The translations under genes were made by a program, and so were the position numbers. A stretch of 64,000 nt of DNA from Mycolicibacterium madagascariense (GTDB taxonomy: Bacteria > Actinomycetota > Actinomycetes > Mycobacteriales > Mycobacteriaceae), in contig NZ_AP022610.1 in the NCBI RefSeq assembly GCF_010729665.1, forward strand, positions 5,580,001-5,644,000, given 5' to 3'. The notes under the pieces are model-generated. The model did not search any database. It worked only from the letters and a program-made list of their open reading frames with translations, and was not told the origin of the DNA. The stretch's first letter is position 1. Every line of letters starts with the position of its first letter. Positions 26,787-37,421 of the stretch are shown piece by piece.

Positions 26787-28304
26787 CTAGAAGCGGACGT
26801 TGCGTAACAGGTCGTAGACGCCGGCGATCCACAGCAGGATGGGGATCACCGCCGCGATCGCTGCGCCGTCGACGAGTTCGAGGAGCCGCTTGCTCACCGG
26901 CGACACGCGCCGCACCCCACGGGTCGCGCCGACTATCGTGACGGCGACCGCGCAGAGGGCCACGTACGCGCCGAGCACGACCCAGGCGTCCTGCGGAAGC
27001 CAGACGCACCAGCGGATCACCACACCCGTGGGAATCGCGATGGCAGCTGCCAGAAGTGCCCACGCACACCATCTTTCGGCGTACAGCCGCGCCCGGAAGC
27101 CGCACACCAGCGTCACGAGCCCGGCCACGACCAAGCCGTGAACGAAGAAGTGTCCCCGAGTCACGACGCCGACCGCCCCCGCCGCCATCGCCAACGCACC
27201 AGCGGATACGAAACCCACCAGCAGTTGCCTGGCCAGGTGACCACGTTCGGTCAGTCGCACCGCGGACACCGGCACCGAGGCCATGATGGCTTGCCAGGTC
27301 GGCGTCTCCTCGTCGGCGCCGCCGTCGGTCTGAACCGGCTCCAGCAGTTCGTCGTTGCCGATGACCTCACCCGGCGCCGGAACGGGTGGCAGCGCGATGC
27401 GCGCGACGGCGACCGTCAGTTTGGCGGCGTTCGTGACGACGGCCATGCCGAAGGCGACCGCGCCGGCGGGAATCCACGCCTGCCAGCCGTAGCCGTCGGC
27501 CACCGCGGCCGCGGTCGCCGCCACGGTCGTGACGGCCACGAACGACGCGAGCTCGGACCGTCGGCGAGGACCTCCACGGGTGACGAGCACGAGCAGCAGC
27601 ACCAGCACGGCCGCCCCCGCGGCGTTGGCTGCGCCGAGCCCCGCCTCGCCCGCCGGCAGCGGAACGGCAAGTGCCGCAGCGCCACTCAGCGGGAGGATCG
27701 CCGACACCAGAAGGCACTCCGCCGCGCGCGGGCTGCGATGCCGCCTGTCCGCCAGCACGCTCGCGGCGAGCAGGCCGACGCCGAATGACCCGACCGCCAG
27801 CGGCCACCCCGCGCCGTGACCGGTCCGGCCCCAACCGAATACGGCCAGCGCGGTGATGACGGCCGAGACGACCGGAATGCTGGTCCCGATGGCGTCGTGC
27901 AGTGCCTGGCGATCGAAACGCGGCGCCTCGTCGAGCACCGCGATGGCGTCGATGACGTCCTCGACCAGAGGCCGGTACCGCTCGGTGCGACTCACCGGCA
28001 CCACCGTCAGCAAGGCGCCGTCCACGACCCCGGCGTCGTCGAGCGACGTGGTCGTCGCGAGCGGCGGGGCACCCGGGCGGGCGAAGGCCCACGTCCCCTG
28101 CGCGGCGAAGTCGAAGCCGGCCAATGCATCGGCGGGGGCGTCGGCGAGCAGTTCGCCGAGCACGGCGACCGTCTCGGCGACGTAGTCCTCCATGGGTACG
28201 GCCGACGGCAGGACGAGGTCAGTCATCAACCGACCGACGAGGATCGTCACCCTGGTCGTCGGCGGGTGGTCCGGTGTCACCGGCGCGGCGGCGGGCGCCG
28301 TCAT
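26787..28304 (-). CDS. eccD1: ESX-1 membrane channel component EccD1
   Basis: A 505-residue protein with an N-terminal ubiquitin-like cytosolic domain (residues 15-95, TRVTILVGRLMTDLVLPSAVPMEDYV) and about eleven transmembrane helices from residue 140 onward, the EccD architecture. Two EccD copies per protomer form the membrane vestibule in ESX complexes. The ATG at 28304 overlaps the espI stop as ATGA; a longer in-frame extension lies within espI and has no support. It is the last large gene of this half of the locus. Confidence 0.93.
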   Translation of the reverse strand: MTAPAAAPVTPDHPPTTRVTILVGRLMTDLVLPSAVPMEDYVAETVAVLGELLADAPADALAGFDFAAQGTWAFARPGAPPLATTTSLDDAGVVDGALLTVVPVSRTERYRPLVEDVIDAIAVLDEAPRFDRQALHDAIGTSIPVVSAVITALAVFGWGRTGHGAGWPLAVGSFGVGLLAASVLADRRHRSPRAAECLLVSAILPLSGAAALAVPLPAGEAGLGAANAAGAAVLVLLLVLVTRGGPRRRSELASFVAVTTVAATAAAVADGYGWQAWIPAGAVAFGMAVVTNAAKLTVAVARIALPPVPAPGEVIGNDELLEPVQTDGGADEETPTWQAIMASVPVSAVRLTERGHLARQLLVGFVSAGALAMAAGAVGVVTRGHFFVHGLVVAGLVTLVCGFRARLYAERWCAWALLAAAIAIPTGVVIRWCVWLPQDAWVVLGAYVALCAVAVTIVGATRGVRRVSPVSKRLLELVDGAAIAAVIPILLWIAGVYDLLRNVRF

Positions 28305-29500
28305 CGGCGTGCTCCGCGGTCGAAGTCGTCCGACAGCGCCGCCGCGAGTTCGGTGATGCGCCTCCGGAACCGCGGTGCCAGCAGATCGAGCTGAATCTCC
28401 GTACCGGCCGCGACGTGTCGATCCCACGGCAGCACCAGGACGCGCCCGCCGGGAACGTGGCGCTCGAACTGCGCCACGGCGTCATCGACGTCGACGTTCG
28501 GCCTGCCGGGCACGACGTGGTTGATGACGACGCAGGATCGGCCGAGAAGATCCTGATAACCGTTGTGCCGCAACCAATCCATGGTGACCGCCGCCTGCCG
28601 GACACCGTCGATGGAGGCACTGGCCACGATCACCAGACCCGACACCGTCTCGAGGACACCGCGCGAGGCGGGTTGGAACAGTCCGGCGCCACAGTCGGCC
28701 AGGATCAGGTTGTAGTAGCGCGAGACGATGCCGACGGCGCTCCGCCAGTCCTCGTCGTCGAACTCCCGTCGGGCTCCGCTGTACTCCTCGGCGGACAGCA
28801 CCTCCAGGTTGGCCTCGTTCATGCTGGTGTACGCGCGGATGTCGTTGTACCGCGTGAGCTCGTCGTCGGCGAGCAGGTCGGCGACGGTCGCCGCCGACCG
28901 GCGCCCGGCCCGGTCCGCCAGATTGCCGCTCGCGGGGTCGGCGTCCACGGCGAGGATGCGGTCACCGCGGATCTTGCTCAGCGACGAGCCGAGGGCGACG
29001 GTGATGGCCGTCTTCCCCACACCACCCTTGAGGCCGAACACCCCGATCTGATGGGAGTCGCGCGCGTTGCGCCGAATCCTGGTGTGCAGATCCATCTCGA
29101 CCAGCTCGTCGGGCGAAAGCCCCAGGTTGATCCGGGTCAGCGTATGGAGCACGTGGCGCCAACCCCGCTGCGGGGGCATCTTCACCGCGGACCGCACGCC
29201 GACCTGGGCGAGCGTGTCGATGGCGCGATCGCCGTCCCTCGCGGATGCCACCGCGGCCCCGGGTGGAGCGGCGGGCGCGGGTACAGACGCCGGCGCGCGC
29301 GGCGGCGGGACCGCGGGTGTGGCGGGCTGCGGCGTCGGTGGCCGAACACGCTGTGCACCAGCAGAATTCACGACTAGGGGCTGACGCTGCATCGAGCTCG
29401 GCGGCAAGGGTACGTCGACGGTCGCTACGACCAGCTCGCCGTCGGCCGATTCCTCGTCGACGCGCGGCGAATGGAACAGCCGGTCGTAGTCGGCCGACAT
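28301..29500 (-). CDS. espI: EspI-like ParA/MinD-type ATPase of ESX-1
   Basis: A 399-residue protein with a Pro/Ala-rich N-terminus (residues 1-90) and a C-terminal P-loop domain: deviant Walker A GLKGGVGKTA, switch VDADPASGN, and LILADCG. The bridge INLGLSPDELVEMDLHTRIRR between the two parts is characteristic of EspI. M. tuberculosis EspI (Rv3876) is about 666 residues because of a longer N-terminus, and is needed for ATP-dependent down-regulation of ESX-1. It lies 92 bases after esxA and is coupled to eccD1. A second, related ATPase gene lies at 40.9-42.2 kb. Confidence 0.9.
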   Translation of the reverse strand: MSADYDRLFHSPRVDEESADGELVVATVDVPLPPSSMQRQPLVVNSAGAQRVRPPTPQPATPAVPPPRAPASVPAPAAPPGAAVASARDGDRAIDTLAQVGVRSAVKMPPQRGWRHVLHTLTRINLGLSPDELVEMDLHTRIRRNARDSHQIGVFGLKGGVGKTAITVALGSSLSKIRGDRILAVDADPASGNLADRAGRRSAATVADLLADDELTRYNDIRAYTSMNEANLEVLSAEEYSGARREFDDEDWRSAVGIVSRYYNLILADCGAGLFQPASRGVLETVSGLVIVASASIDGVRQAAVTMDWLRHNGYQDLLGRSCVVINHVVPGRPNVDVDDAVAQFERHVPGGRVLVLPWDRHVAAGTEIQLDLLAPRFRRRITELAAALSDDFDRGARR

Positions 29501-29592
29501 GACTTGCCTCCCAGGGTTTCACGGAGCCCGCCGAAACACGCGGTGAGCGGGCGCGGGTTGCGCCTGCCCGCCCACCGCCTCGTGTCGGGCAG

Positions 29593-29880
29593 CTAGACGA
29601 ACATTCCGGTGACGCCGGCCTCGGTTTGCGCCATCGTCTGACCGGACTCGCTGATGGTCTGAGCGAGGTTCTGCAGAGCGGTGTTGAGTTCGGTGGACGT
29701 CTGATCCCACCTCGTCTGCACCTGCTGGTAGGCCTCCGAGCCGGTGCCACCCCAGACCGCCGCGAGCGATGCCAGTGACGCCTTGCCCTCGTCGAGCAGT
29801 CCGGAGGTCTGTCCCACCGCGCCCATGATCTCGCTGGAGCCACTTTCGATTCCCGCGAAGTTCCACGTCTGTTCCGTCAT
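29593..29880 (-). CDS. esxA: EsxA (ESAT-6), WXG100 secreted protein
   Basis: A 95-residue WXG100 protein nearly colinear with M. tuberculosis ESAT-6: [18 protein letters not shown], the turn [10 protein letters not shown] (W-x-G), [19 protein letters not shown], and the ending [10 protein letters not shown]. It forms a 1:1 four-helix dimer with EsxB and is exported through ESX-1. The ribosome site GAAGGA is present upstream and 18 bases separate it from esxB, as in all esxBA pairs. Confidence 0.97.
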   Translation of the reverse strand: MTEQTWNFAGIESGSSEIMGAVGQTSGLLDEGKASLASLAAVWGGTGSEAYQQVQTRWDQTSTELNTALQNLAQTISESGQTMAQTEAGVTGMFV

Positions 29881-29898
29881 GTCGATGTCCTTCGTCTC

Positions 29899-30201
29899 TC
29901 AGAGCTGCATCAGGTGGGCGAGGTTTCCGGCTTGGTCGTCGTCGGTCGACGTGTACTGCGCACCGGAGGTGTGGATGTTGGTCGAGATGTCGTTGAGCTC
30001 GTGGATCTGCGTCGCGGCCGCGGCATCGAATCGCTGGAGGGCCGCCTGCGCGGCCACCCCGGCCTGGCCGGTCCACTGCGCCTGCAACGTGCCTGCGGTC
30101 ATGTCGACCGACGCGATGACCTGTTTCAGCTCGTCGGCGATGCGTTCGAAGTTGGCGGCCTCCTTCGCGAGGACCGCCGCATCGGTGTTCATCTGGGGCA
30201 T
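29899..30201 (-). CDS. esxB: EsxB (CFP-10), WXG100 secreted protein
   Basis: A 100-residue WXG100 protein with the W-x-G turn (WTGQAG), QELD-type helix (IHELNDISTNI) and the export signal YxxxD (YTSTD). The last residues are LAHLMQL; in M. tuberculosis CFP-10 the corresponding tail LSSQMGF docks on EccCb1, and the Leu/Met/hydrophobic positions are kept here while the final Phe is Leu. AAAGGAATG lies before the ATG. The esxB-esxA pair follows PPE68, and EsxB carries the partner through the translocase. Confidence 0.97.
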   Translation of the reverse strand: MPQMNTDAAVLAKEAANFERIADELKQVIASVDMTAGTLQAQWTGQAGVAAQAALQRFDAAAATQIHELNDISTNIHTSGAQYTSTDDDQAGNLAHLMQL

Positions 30202-30286
30202 TGCTCATTCCTTTCTCTCCTGTGTCCTCGCCACGGGTGTGGCGAGTTACGTCGGCCGGCGCGGCCGGACGAACCGGGTCCGCGAT

Positions 30287-31576
30287 CTACCAGTCGTCCT
30301 CCTCGTCGTCCTCGGCGGGCAGTGGGGTCGGCGCCCTCAGGCCAGGCCGGCTGCCCGCGCCGCGAGCACGCTCACCCGTCGCTCCCGACGGCCCGACGCC
30401 GCTACCCCCGACCGGAGCAAGGCCGGCGCCGCCCACTCCGGCCGCCGCCGAGGGCGCGGTCGTCGTGGCCTGCTCGCCAAGCAGGCCCGCCATCAACGGG
30501 GTCCTGGTCGACGTCCCACACAAGCCGGGGAGCGACGCCGCGCGCACCAGCCCGGCACCGGCGGCCGCACCGCTGCCCCCGGCGAGTGGATGGTTCGACA
30601 CCGGGCTGGCGCCGACGAGCCCCAGCTGCGTCTCGTCCGAACCGAAGCCGCTACCCAGCTGACCGAAGATCTGCATCACCTGCTGCAACGGCTGGGTGAG
30701 TTGCTGCACCGGCTGCATGACCTGCTGGGGCAGCTGTCCCACCATGGCGCCGAGCTGTGACGCCACCTGGCCCGCCAGCTGTGCACCCTGCTGCACGAGC
30801 TGGTCCGGTCGGCCGGCGTCGCGCCCGTCCTCCTGCGCACGTCCCCCGGCACGCTGCCCGGCCATGTTCGCGGCGCTGACCAACTCACCCGACTCCAGCG
30901 CCGCGGATCGACCCGCACCCTCTGCACTGACGTGTGCGAACGCCGTCTCGCGCAGGAGCGACCCGGGCATCAGGGCCGCGTTTCGGGCGGCGGCCGCCGC
31001 GGCCGTGCTCTCCCCGACGCCCGGCACCACGATCGGCGTCATCGGCGGGATGGGCTCGAAGACCGTGTTGGCACTCGTCGCGGCCTGATAGCCCGCCATC
31101 GCGTCCGCTGCCTGATTCCACATCCGCACGAAGTAGTCGGTCTCGTTGACCGCGATCGGCGCGGTGTTGACGCCGAGGAAGTTGGTGGCCTCCAGCGTGG
31201 CGTGGGTGACGTGGTTGCCCTCGATCTCCGGCAGCGGAGGCGTGGCGGCCAACGCCGCGGCGTAGGCCGCCGCCTGCGCCATGGCCTGCACGGCCCGCTT
31301 CTGCGCCTGCAGTGCCGCGGTGCGCAGCCACATGACCATCGGCGTGGTCGCCTGTACGGCCCGGTCGCTACCGGCACCCTGCCATGTCGCCTGCAGCGCA
31401 ACCAGATTGGCGGCGAGCTCGTCGGCCTGGGTCTCCAGCGAGAGGGCCAGCGCCTCCCAGCCTGCCGCGGCCTGATACATCGGCCCGACCCCCGCACCGG
31501 CCATCAGCCGCCCCGTGTTGACCTCGGGCGGCAACGCACCGTAGAACATCGCCATCATCGCCGGGACCGCAGACAT
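30287..31576 (-). CDS. PPE68: PPE68-like ESX-1 protein
   Basis: A 429-residue PPE protein. The N-terminal domain has ALPPEVNTGRLMAGAG, the W-x-G turn (WQGAGSD) and ATNFLGVNTAPIAVNETDYFVRMWNQAA. The C-terminal region is Gln/Ala/Gly-rich with SNHPLAGGSGAAAGAGL, TRTPLMAGLL, and an acidic end (DDEEDDW), all recognisable in M. tuberculosis PPE68. It pairs with PE35 and interacts with EsxA/EsxB and EspG1. The ATG at 31576 is 11 bases after the PE35 stop; a second ATG pair at 31558/31555 and another at 31549 could be used instead. Upstream in-frame sequence belongs to PE35 in another frame. Confidence 0.93.
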   Translation of the reverse strand: MSAVPAMMAMFYGALPPEVNTGRLMAGAGVGPMYQAAAGWEALALSLETQADELAANLVALQATWQGAGSDRAVQATTPMVMWLRTAALQAQKRAVQAMAQAAAYAAALAATPPLPEIEGNHVTHATLEATNFLGVNTAPIAVNETDYFVRMWNQAADAMAGYQAATSANTVFEPIPPMTPIVVPGVGESTAAAAAARNAALMPGSLLRETAFAHVSAEGAGRSAALESGELVSAANMAGQRAGGRAQEDGRDAGRPDQLVQQGAQLAGQVASQLGAMVGQLPQQVMQPVQQLTQPLQQVMQIFGQLGSGFGSDETQLGLVGASPVSNHPLAGGSGAAAGAGLVRAASLPGLCGTSTRTPLMAGLLGEQATTTAPSAAAGVGGAGLAPVGGSGVGPSGATGERARGAGSRPGLRAPTPLPAEDDEEDDW

Positions 31577-31587
31577 CGTGTCCGCGC

Positions 31588-31884
31588 CTACGCGAAGACT
31601 GCCGCGCCGGAGGAGTCGGTGGCGTCGTAGACCCCGCTCGCCTCGACGTAGGCCGCACCGGTTCGCGAGAGTTCCTCCTGCGCAAGCGCATTGATGGCCA
31701 GCATCTGCATGCCCTCGGTGGCGAAGGCGAGCGCCGCCTGCAGCGACACCTCCTCGGCTCCCGCCGGAGCCAGCGCGCTGACTTCCGCGCCGGCGGCCGT
31801 ACCGACTGCCAGCCCGCGCAGGCCGTTGGCGACGACCGCGGTGCCCACCCCGATGGCGCCCGGATCGTGGTGAAGTGGTTGCAT
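31588..31884 (-). CDS. PE35: PE35-like protein
   Basis: A 98-residue PE protein: helix-turn-helix with LAPAGAEEVSLQAALAFA, then the YxxxD/E signal (YVEAS at the position of YxxxE is imperfect; a Y-V-E-A-S-G pattern is seen) and a short tail. The usual Pro-Glu start is replaced by MQPLHHDPGAIGVG, as in PE35 of non-tuberculous species. A strong ribosome site (AGGAGGAG) precedes the ATG. The 76 bases upstream, after eccCb1, are A+T-rich and likely hold the promoter for PE35-PPE68-esxB-esxA. It is the heterodimer partner of PPE68. Confidence 0.9.
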   Translation of the reverse strand: MQPLHHDPGAIGVGTAVVANGLRGLAVGTAAGAEVSALAPAGAEEVSLQAALAFATEGMQMLAINALAQEELSRTGAAYVEASGVYDATDSSGAAVFA

Positions 31885-31960
31885 GGCTCGACTCCTCCTG
31901 GCATTGAGTGAAAGACATTGCGGGAGAATTGAATTCCGTCTTCGACGGCCAACGAGAATG

Positions 31961-33739
31961 CTACCGACCGCGCGGAGGGGGTCGTGACACTTCTTCTTCG
32001 GGCGGGTCCATGTAGACCGACTGGACGACTTCCTTGCCGTCCGGGGACACCAGCAGCGCCTGGCCAGGCGGTCTGCGCTTCAGCTTGAACTCACTGGTGG
32101 GGAATTCCGCCTTCTCCCCCGACAGGAAGAGGGTCGGCGAACCCGCTCCGAACGCGGCACCCACGAATCTGTCCATCGTCGCGCGATGCGCCTGACTCAT
32201 CTGGCACGTGACGATGACGTGCAACCCGATGTCGGCGGCCGCAGGCAGCAGTGGGGCCAGCGGCGCCATTGGTGAGAGCATTCCGCTCGCGGCGACGATC
32301 ATGTGCCAGTCGTCGACCAGCAGCACGACGTCGGGCCCACTCCACCACGACCGCGACCGCAACTGCGCCGTGGTCAGCTGGGGGTTTGGCAGTCGCTTGG
32401 TCAGGTTCGCGGCGAGGGCCTTGACCGCCTCCTCCAGGCTCGCGGTGTTGCGGTTGACCGCACCCGCCGCCAACAGATGGGTCTGCGGCACCGCGTCGAG
32501 CAGGCCCGAGCGGTAGTCCGCGAGCATGAACCGGACCTGGGACGGGTCGTTGCGGGCGCAGATCGCGGACGCCACCGCATGGGCGATCCGCGTCTTCCCC
32601 GACTTCGGAGCGCCGAAGATCAGCAGGTGCGGTACCGCGTGCATCGGAGTGGACGCCACCGAGAGGTCCGACTCGCGCACCCCGAGGGGCACGGTCCACC
32701 TCGCCCGGTAGTCGGCTTGCGGACCGGGCGGGTCGGGATCGACGTCGCGTAGGTGCACCCGTTCGGGCAGGATCCGCACCTGAGGTGCGCGTTCGACGTG
32801 GCGCGCCGCCACCTGTTCGACGGCGGCGCCGATCGCCTCGACGATGCCGTCGACGTTCGGGACGCCGTCCATCCGGGGAACGCCGACCATCAGGTGGTGC
32901 TTCTCGGAGGAGACGGCCCGCCCCGGCCGATTGGCGGGGATGTCACGCGTGATGCGGTCGACCTGCGTCTCGTTCACGTCGCCGAGCCGAAACTCGACCT
33001 TGGTGCCGAGGTAGTCACGGACCCGGGACTTGAGCTCGGTCCAACGCGGCGTCGAGATGATCGCGTGGACACCGTAGGCCAGTCCCTGCCCGGCCACGTC
33101 CTGGACGACGGGCTCGAGTTCGGGGAACTCGGCGACGAAGGCCGGCCAGCCGTCGATCACCAGGAAGACGTCGCCGAAGGGGTCCGCCGACGCCGGGTGG
33201 GCCGGATCGTCGCGCATCTGCCGGTACGCCGCCACCGACCCGACCCGGTGTCGGGTGAACGCCGCTTCTCGTTGTCGCAGAACGGCTTTGATTTCGGCGA
33301 CCACGCGGTTGACGCGGTCCGGCTCCGACCGGGTGGCGATGCCGCCCACGTGCGGCAGGTCCTGCAGATAGACCAGGCCACCGCCACCCATGTCCACGCA
33401 GTAGAACTGGATCTGCCGCGGGGTGTGGGTCGCCGACGCCGACAACACCAGGGTCTGCAGAAAGGTCGACTTGCCGGTCTGCGGTGCGCCGCCGATCGCG
33501 ACGTTCCCACCCGCGGCGGACACGTCGATGCCCCAGACTTCCTGCCGATGCTTGCGCGGTTCGTCCATGATGCCGAGGGCGAACCGCAACGGGCGGCCCT
33601 CGTCGCGAGCGACGAGCTCGTCGACCGGGGTCGGATTCGTCAACGGCGGCAACCACATTCGGTAGGCCCGCGTCTCGCCGGTACCCAGCTGCTCGAGCAC
33701 GACCTCCCGTAGTACCCGCGGCTCGGGCGACGCGGTCAC
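31961..33739 (-). CDS. eccCb1: ESX-1 FtsK/SpoIIIE ATPase subunit EccCb1
   Basis: A 592-residue protein with the second and third ATPase domains of EccC. The first Walker A is [10 protein letters not shown] (near residue 85) and the second FGAPKSGKT (near 375), with Walker B VFLVIDGW and VVLLVDDW. EccCb1 recognises the C-terminal tail of EsxB. The GTG start overlaps the eccCa1 stop (GTGA). The ESX-1 EccC is split into Ca and Cb, unlike other ESX systems, and this gene pair keeps that ESX-1 hallmark. Confidence 0.95.
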   Translation of the reverse strand: MTASPEPRVLREVVLEQLGTGETRAYRMWLPPLTNPTPVDELVARDEGRPLRFALGIMDEPRKHRQEVWGIDVSAAGGNVAIGGAPQTGKSTFLQTLVLSASATHTPRQIQFYCVDMGGGGLVYLQDLPHVGGIATRSEPDRVNRVVAEIKAVLRQREAAFTRHRVGSVAAYRQMRDDPAHPASADPFGDVFLVIDGWPAFVAEFPELEPVVQDVAGQGLAYGVHAIISTPRWTELKSRVRDYLGTKVEFRLGDVNETQVDRITRDIPANRPGRAVSSEKHHLMVGVPRMDGVPNVDGIVEAIGAAVEQVAARHVERAPQVRILPERVHLRDVDPDPPGPQADYRARWTVPLGVRESDLSVASTPMHAVPHLLIFGAPKSGKTRIAHAVASAICARNDPSQVRFMLADYRSGLLDAVPQTHLLAAGAVNRNTASLEEAVKALAANLTKRLPNPQLTTAQLRSRSWWSGPDVVLLVDDWHMIVAASGMLSPMAPLAPLLPAAADIGLHVIVTCQMSQAHRATMDRFVGAAFGAGSPTLFLSGEKAEFPTSEFKLKRRPPGQALLVSPDGKEVVQSVYMDPPEEEVSRPPPRGR

Positions 33740-35961
33740 GCCGTGGCCGCCTCGGCGATCGGGGCCACCGTGAAGCGTTGCACGCGGGGTCGACGCGGCG
33801 TGGGGCGCGTCGGTGCATGGTGGCCGTCGCGGGGGTCGGCCGTCGCCGGGACGTAGTTCGTCCCGGTGTACACGCTGTGGAACTTGACCGGGTCCTCCAT
33901 ACCGACCCGCAGGAACCCCACCCCGCTCTCCTTGTTCGTGATGTATTGCGCCTCAGGCGTTCCGATGACCGCCTTCGACTCGGCGGAGCTGGTCGTCCGC
34001 AGGGCGATGCGGTAGGTGAGGTTGGGCTCGAGCTTGTCGATGCGAATGCCACCGGTGTTCAGGGACTGGGTGGCGAGCAGCAGGTGCACGCGCAGTGACC
34101 GGCCGACGCGGCAGATGCGATCGAACAGCGCGATGAAGTCCGGATGGCTCTGCAGCAGCTCGGCGAACTCGTCGACGACCACGAACAGCGTGGGCAGCGG
34201 CGCCAGGTCGGCCCCGCGTTCGCGGAACTTCTCGTACTCGGCGACACCGGACAGCGCCCCCGCGGCGCCGACCACGGCCCCGGCCTGTCGCAGGATCGAC
34301 TGGCGCCGATCCAACTCCCCGGAGAGCACCTCACCCATGCGACCGACGAGTTCGGCCTCCTCCTCCATGTTCGTGACCACCGCCGCGGTATGGGGCAGCT
34401 TCTCCATGCCGAGGAACGTCGAACCGCCCTTGAAGTCGGTGAGCAGCAGGTTGACCTGATCGGGGTGATGCGTGGCGGCGAGCGAAAGGATCAGCGTGCG
34501 AAGGAATTCGGACTTCCCGGATCCGGTCGTGCCGATCAACATCCCGTGCGGTCCCGCCCCGAACTCGGCGCCCTCCTTGATGTCGAGGCACATGACGTCG
34601 CCGGTCCTCAGCTCGTGGCCGAAGGGGATCCGCAGGCGGTGGACGTCCTGGTCGGCGAACATCCGCCACCGGTGCGGCGTCACCTCCTCGACGGTCTCGG
34701 CGCCGACGAGCTGGTGCCATTCCGTCGCCACCCGGTCGTGCACCCTGACGCCCTTGTCGACGATGCTGCCGGTGATGGACCAGCCGGCGAGCCTGCGCGC
34801 AAGACGCGCCGCCTGACCGGGGGACATCGCGTCGGCGACGCTGACGACGCGCCGAAAACCCAGGCCGGGCAGCCGATCGTCCGCCGAACCATCCGCGCCG
34901 ACCCGGATGCGGTAGGCCGAACGGTGGTTGCCGAGCGTGACCACCGTGACCCCGGCCCGGCCGTCGACGGGGAACCCGGCCCGACCACCCGTCAGGTCGA
35001 TCACCACGACGTAGGGCCCGGCGGGTGCGGAGTCGGCGACGTGCGGTCCCCGCGCCGCGAGGTCGGCCAGACCGTCGGGGCGCGTATAGACCATCCGCGT
35101 CGCACCGGCGGCATCGCTATCGGCCTGATGCGCGAGGTGCGGCAGCCACTTCACCCACGCCCACGCCGGGTCCTCCGGGTCGTCGGTGAGGATTCGGAGG
35201 GCCAGCACGTCCGGCGGGTGGAATACGGCCAGGTGGCAGACCATGGCCCTCAGCAGGGCCGCCGCCCCCGCGGCCTCCCCTCCGACCGCCACCGTCGGAA
35301 ACGACCGAAGCGCAACCAGTTTGGGACAATCGTGAAGGAGGCCGTGAGTGCGAAGGAACTTGGTCACCCACATGTGACTCACCGGCTCGAGGTGGGGTTG
35401 TGGTGCTGCCTGCGGACCCGCGAGCTCGCCGCCGACCGCGGGCTTGAGCAGCCGATCGACGGCAGGCTCCGTTCCCACCCCGATGCGGGCGGCCGCGCAG
35501 AAGTCGGCGTCCGACGTACGCGACCACTGACGGCGAGTTCCGACGATTGACGCGAGGTCGTCGGGATGCGGTGCGTGGTAACCGAAGAACGCGAACTGGG
35601 CGGTGGCCGATGCCGTCACGCGGGTCCGCAGGCCCGTGAGGTAGCGCAGATACTCCCGACGGTCGGCGTCGATCTCGGGGATCTTCTTGCCGCCGGGGCC
35701 GCCGCCCGCCATGAAGCCGACCGTGCCCATCACCATCATGAGCGGCATCATCAGCATGTAGGGCGACAGCTGCCGAATGCCGGTGAAGATCATGATCGCG
35801 ACCATGCCGAGCATGCCGCCACCCATGACGTAGGGCAGCACCTTCTGCAGGCCCGAGGGAGGGATCTCGACTCCGAGGTCCTCCGGCGGCGCGACGGCGA
35901 TCTCGCCCGGTGTGAGCCGGGGACCGCGCGTGACGATCGGCGTGAACTTGCGTGTCGTCAC
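33736..35961 (-). CDS. eccCa1: ESX-1 membrane ATPase subunit EccCa1
   Basis: A 741-residue protein with two transmembrane helices (about residues 40-85, [13 protein letters not shown] and [19 protein letters not shown]), a stalk domain, and the first FtsK-type ATPase with Walker [11 protein letters not shown] and Walker [12 protein letters not shown]. It assembles with EccCb1 into the motor of the translocon. The GTG start at 35961 overlaps the eccB1 stop as GTGA and gives [20 protein letters not shown], the family N-terminus; open sequence upstream belongs to eccB1 in another frame. Confidence 0.96.
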   Translation of the reverse strand: MTTRKFTPIVTRGPRLTPGEIAVAPPEDLGVEIPPSGLQKVLPYVMGGGMLGMVAIMIFTGIRQLSPYMLMMPLMMVMGTVGFMAGGGPGGKKIPEIDADRREYLRYLTGLRTRVTASATAQFAFFGYHAPHPDDLASIVGTRRQWSRTSDADFCAAARIGVGTEPAVDRLLKPAVGGELAGPQAAPQPHLEPVSHMWVTKFLRTHGLLHDCPKLVALRSFPTVAVGGEAAGAAALLRAMVCHLAVFHPPDVLALRILTDDPEDPAWAWVKWLPHLAHQADSDAAGATRMVYTRPDGLADLAARGPHVADSAPAGPYVVVIDLTGGRAGFPVDGRAGVTVVTLGNHRSAYRIRVGADGSADDRLPGLGFRRVVSVADAMSPGQAARLARRLAGWSITGSIVDKGVRVHDRVATEWHQLVGAETVEEVTPHRWRMFADQDVHRLRIPFGHELRTGDVMCLDIKEGAEFGAGPHGMLIGTTGSGKSEFLRTLILSLAATHHPDQVNLLLTDFKGGSTFLGMEKLPHTAAVVTNMEEEAELVGRMGEVLSGELDRRQSILRQAGAVVGAAGALSGVAEYEKFRERGADLAPLPTLFVVVDEFAELLQSHPDFIALFDRICRVGRSLRVHLLLATQSLNTGGIRIDKLEPNLTYRIALRTTSSAESKAVIGTPEAQYITNKESGVGFLRVGMEDPVKFHSVYTGTNYVPATADPRDGHHAPTRPTPRRPRVQRFTVAPIAEAATA

Positions 35962-37418
35962 GGCCCGCCCCTCGTCGTACCCGGCCGGCGTGCGTCGGGC
36001 ACTGCCCTCGGATCCGGATCGGGCGGCAGCGTGTCGTGCTCCAGCAGTGCTGCCTCCGCGAGGAGCACCGGACCGTCGACGAGGAGGGCGAGCACCTGCC
36101 ACGGCGCCGTGACCGGCGAGGCCAGGCCCAGCGAGTCGGCGGTGTGCTGGTCGGGCAGTCCGTAGCGCACGCCCTGCGGGTCGACGTAGTACAGGCTCTC
36201 GCCGTAGCGGGGGTCGGAAGACTGCACGCGCACGTACTGTCCACCGGCGATGAACACCGTCGCATCGCCGTCGATCTGCCCAACGCCGGCGCCCGGCACC
36301 GCCATTGGCAGATGCCGTCCGGTGAGCACCGTGGTGACCGGCGCGTGGTCACCGACGTCGCGTCGCCACGACCAGCACAGCGTGGGGCGGTCCGCCCGCG
36401 TCTGAACCTCGAGCGGTTCGGCGGGCAATGGTGAGTCGAACACCCGCTCGGCGATCTTCGCGACGACGCTGGACGCGACCGACGGTGGTGAGACGAGCCC
36501 GTGGGAGTCGGTGGCTCGCAGCGCCGCGGCCGTGGGGCCGTTCACCTTCGCGACGCCGTCGGACAGCACCACGTATTGCTGCGCGCCGGAGTCGGTGACG
36601 GTGTCGAACACGCTGCCGACCACGAGGTTCGCCGGCAGCCCGACGGTGTTCGTCGACCCACTGCCCGACGGTGGCGCCACGGTGAAGGGTCCCGCGTCCG
36701 GCAGCGCGTCGAACAGTGCCCGCGACATGGGTGCGGGTCGCGCCGCGACGGGGATGCCCACGGCCGATGTGACGGCGCGGTCCGCCACGTCGATCGCGTG
36801 TCGCCCGGTGTCGGTGATGAGCCAGTTCGCGTCCCCGTAGGACACCAGCATGCCCTGCCCCGCGGTGAGCGGACTGACGGCCGCATCGGTGAACGGCGGA
36901 CCGACCAGCACCGCCGTCTCGAGGACGGGGGCCACGCTGCCGGACTTCGTCACGGTGTCGCACACGGTCCACGTCGACGCCGGGACGCGGGCGACGGGCG
37001 TGGCGTACGGCGCGGCGGGGATGCCGATCGGGAGCCCCTTCGGCATGCCCTCCAGCTCGTCGGACTTCACCGCGCTCGGGGTGTCGGGATGGCCGAGCAC
37101 CAAGCGCGCCGAGGTGAGGTTGTAGACCGGTCGCAACCGTTCGGTGCCCGGCAGCACGACGTAGAGCTGATTCGTCGTGCGGTCGACGACGAGCGCATCC
37201 TCACCGCGTTTGCCGAGCGGTTTGACGTACGCCAGCAGCGCGCAGCCCAGACACGTCAGGATGGCGATGACCACCCCGAGAACGACTGCCCGACTGTAGA
37301 ACTGGAGCGGGTCGTCGAACATGTGGGTATCGCGCCGCACGATCGCATGCTCGACCCGACGCAGCAGGAAACGCCAACCGCTCACCTGGATCCTGGTGGT
37401 CATCCGCAACCCGGCCAC
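35958..37418 (-). CDS. eccB1: ESX-1 core component EccB1
   Basis: A 486-residue protein: a cytosolic N-terminus [31 protein letters not shown], one membrane helix (about residues 42-66), and a large periplasmic domain with the R-repeats ([34 protein letters not shown]) and a disulphide pair. EccB links the inner-membrane complex to the periplasm. The GTG at 37418 is used because [15 protein letters not shown] aligns with the M. tuberculosis EccB1 start; an ATG six codons later would delete only a few residues. It begins three bases after eccA1 ends. Confidence 0.95.
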   Translation of the reverse strand: MAGLRMTTRIQVSGWRFLLRRVEHAIVRRDTHMFDDPLQFYSRAVVLGVVIAILTCLGCALLAYVKPLGKRGEDALVVDRTTNQLYVVLPGTERLRPVYNLTSARLVLGHPDTPSAVKSDELEGMPKGLPIGIPAAPYATPVARVPASTWTVCDTVTKSGSVAPVLETAVLVGPPFTDAAVSPLTAGQGMLVSYGDANWLITDTGRHAIDVADRAVTSAVGIPVAARPAPMSRALFDALPDAGPFTVAPPSGSGSTNTVGLPANLVVGSVFDTVTDSGAQQYVVLSDGVAKVNGPTAAALRATDSHGLVSPPSVASSVVAKIAERVFDSPLPAEPLEVQTRADRPTLCWSWRRDVGDHAPVTTVLTGRHLPMAVPGAGVGQIDGDATVFIAGGQYVRVQSSDPRYGESLYYVDPQGVRYGLPDQHTADSLGLASPVTAPWQVLALLVDGPVLLAEAALLEHDTLPPDPDPRAVPDARRPGTTRGGP

Positions 37419-37421
37419 GCG

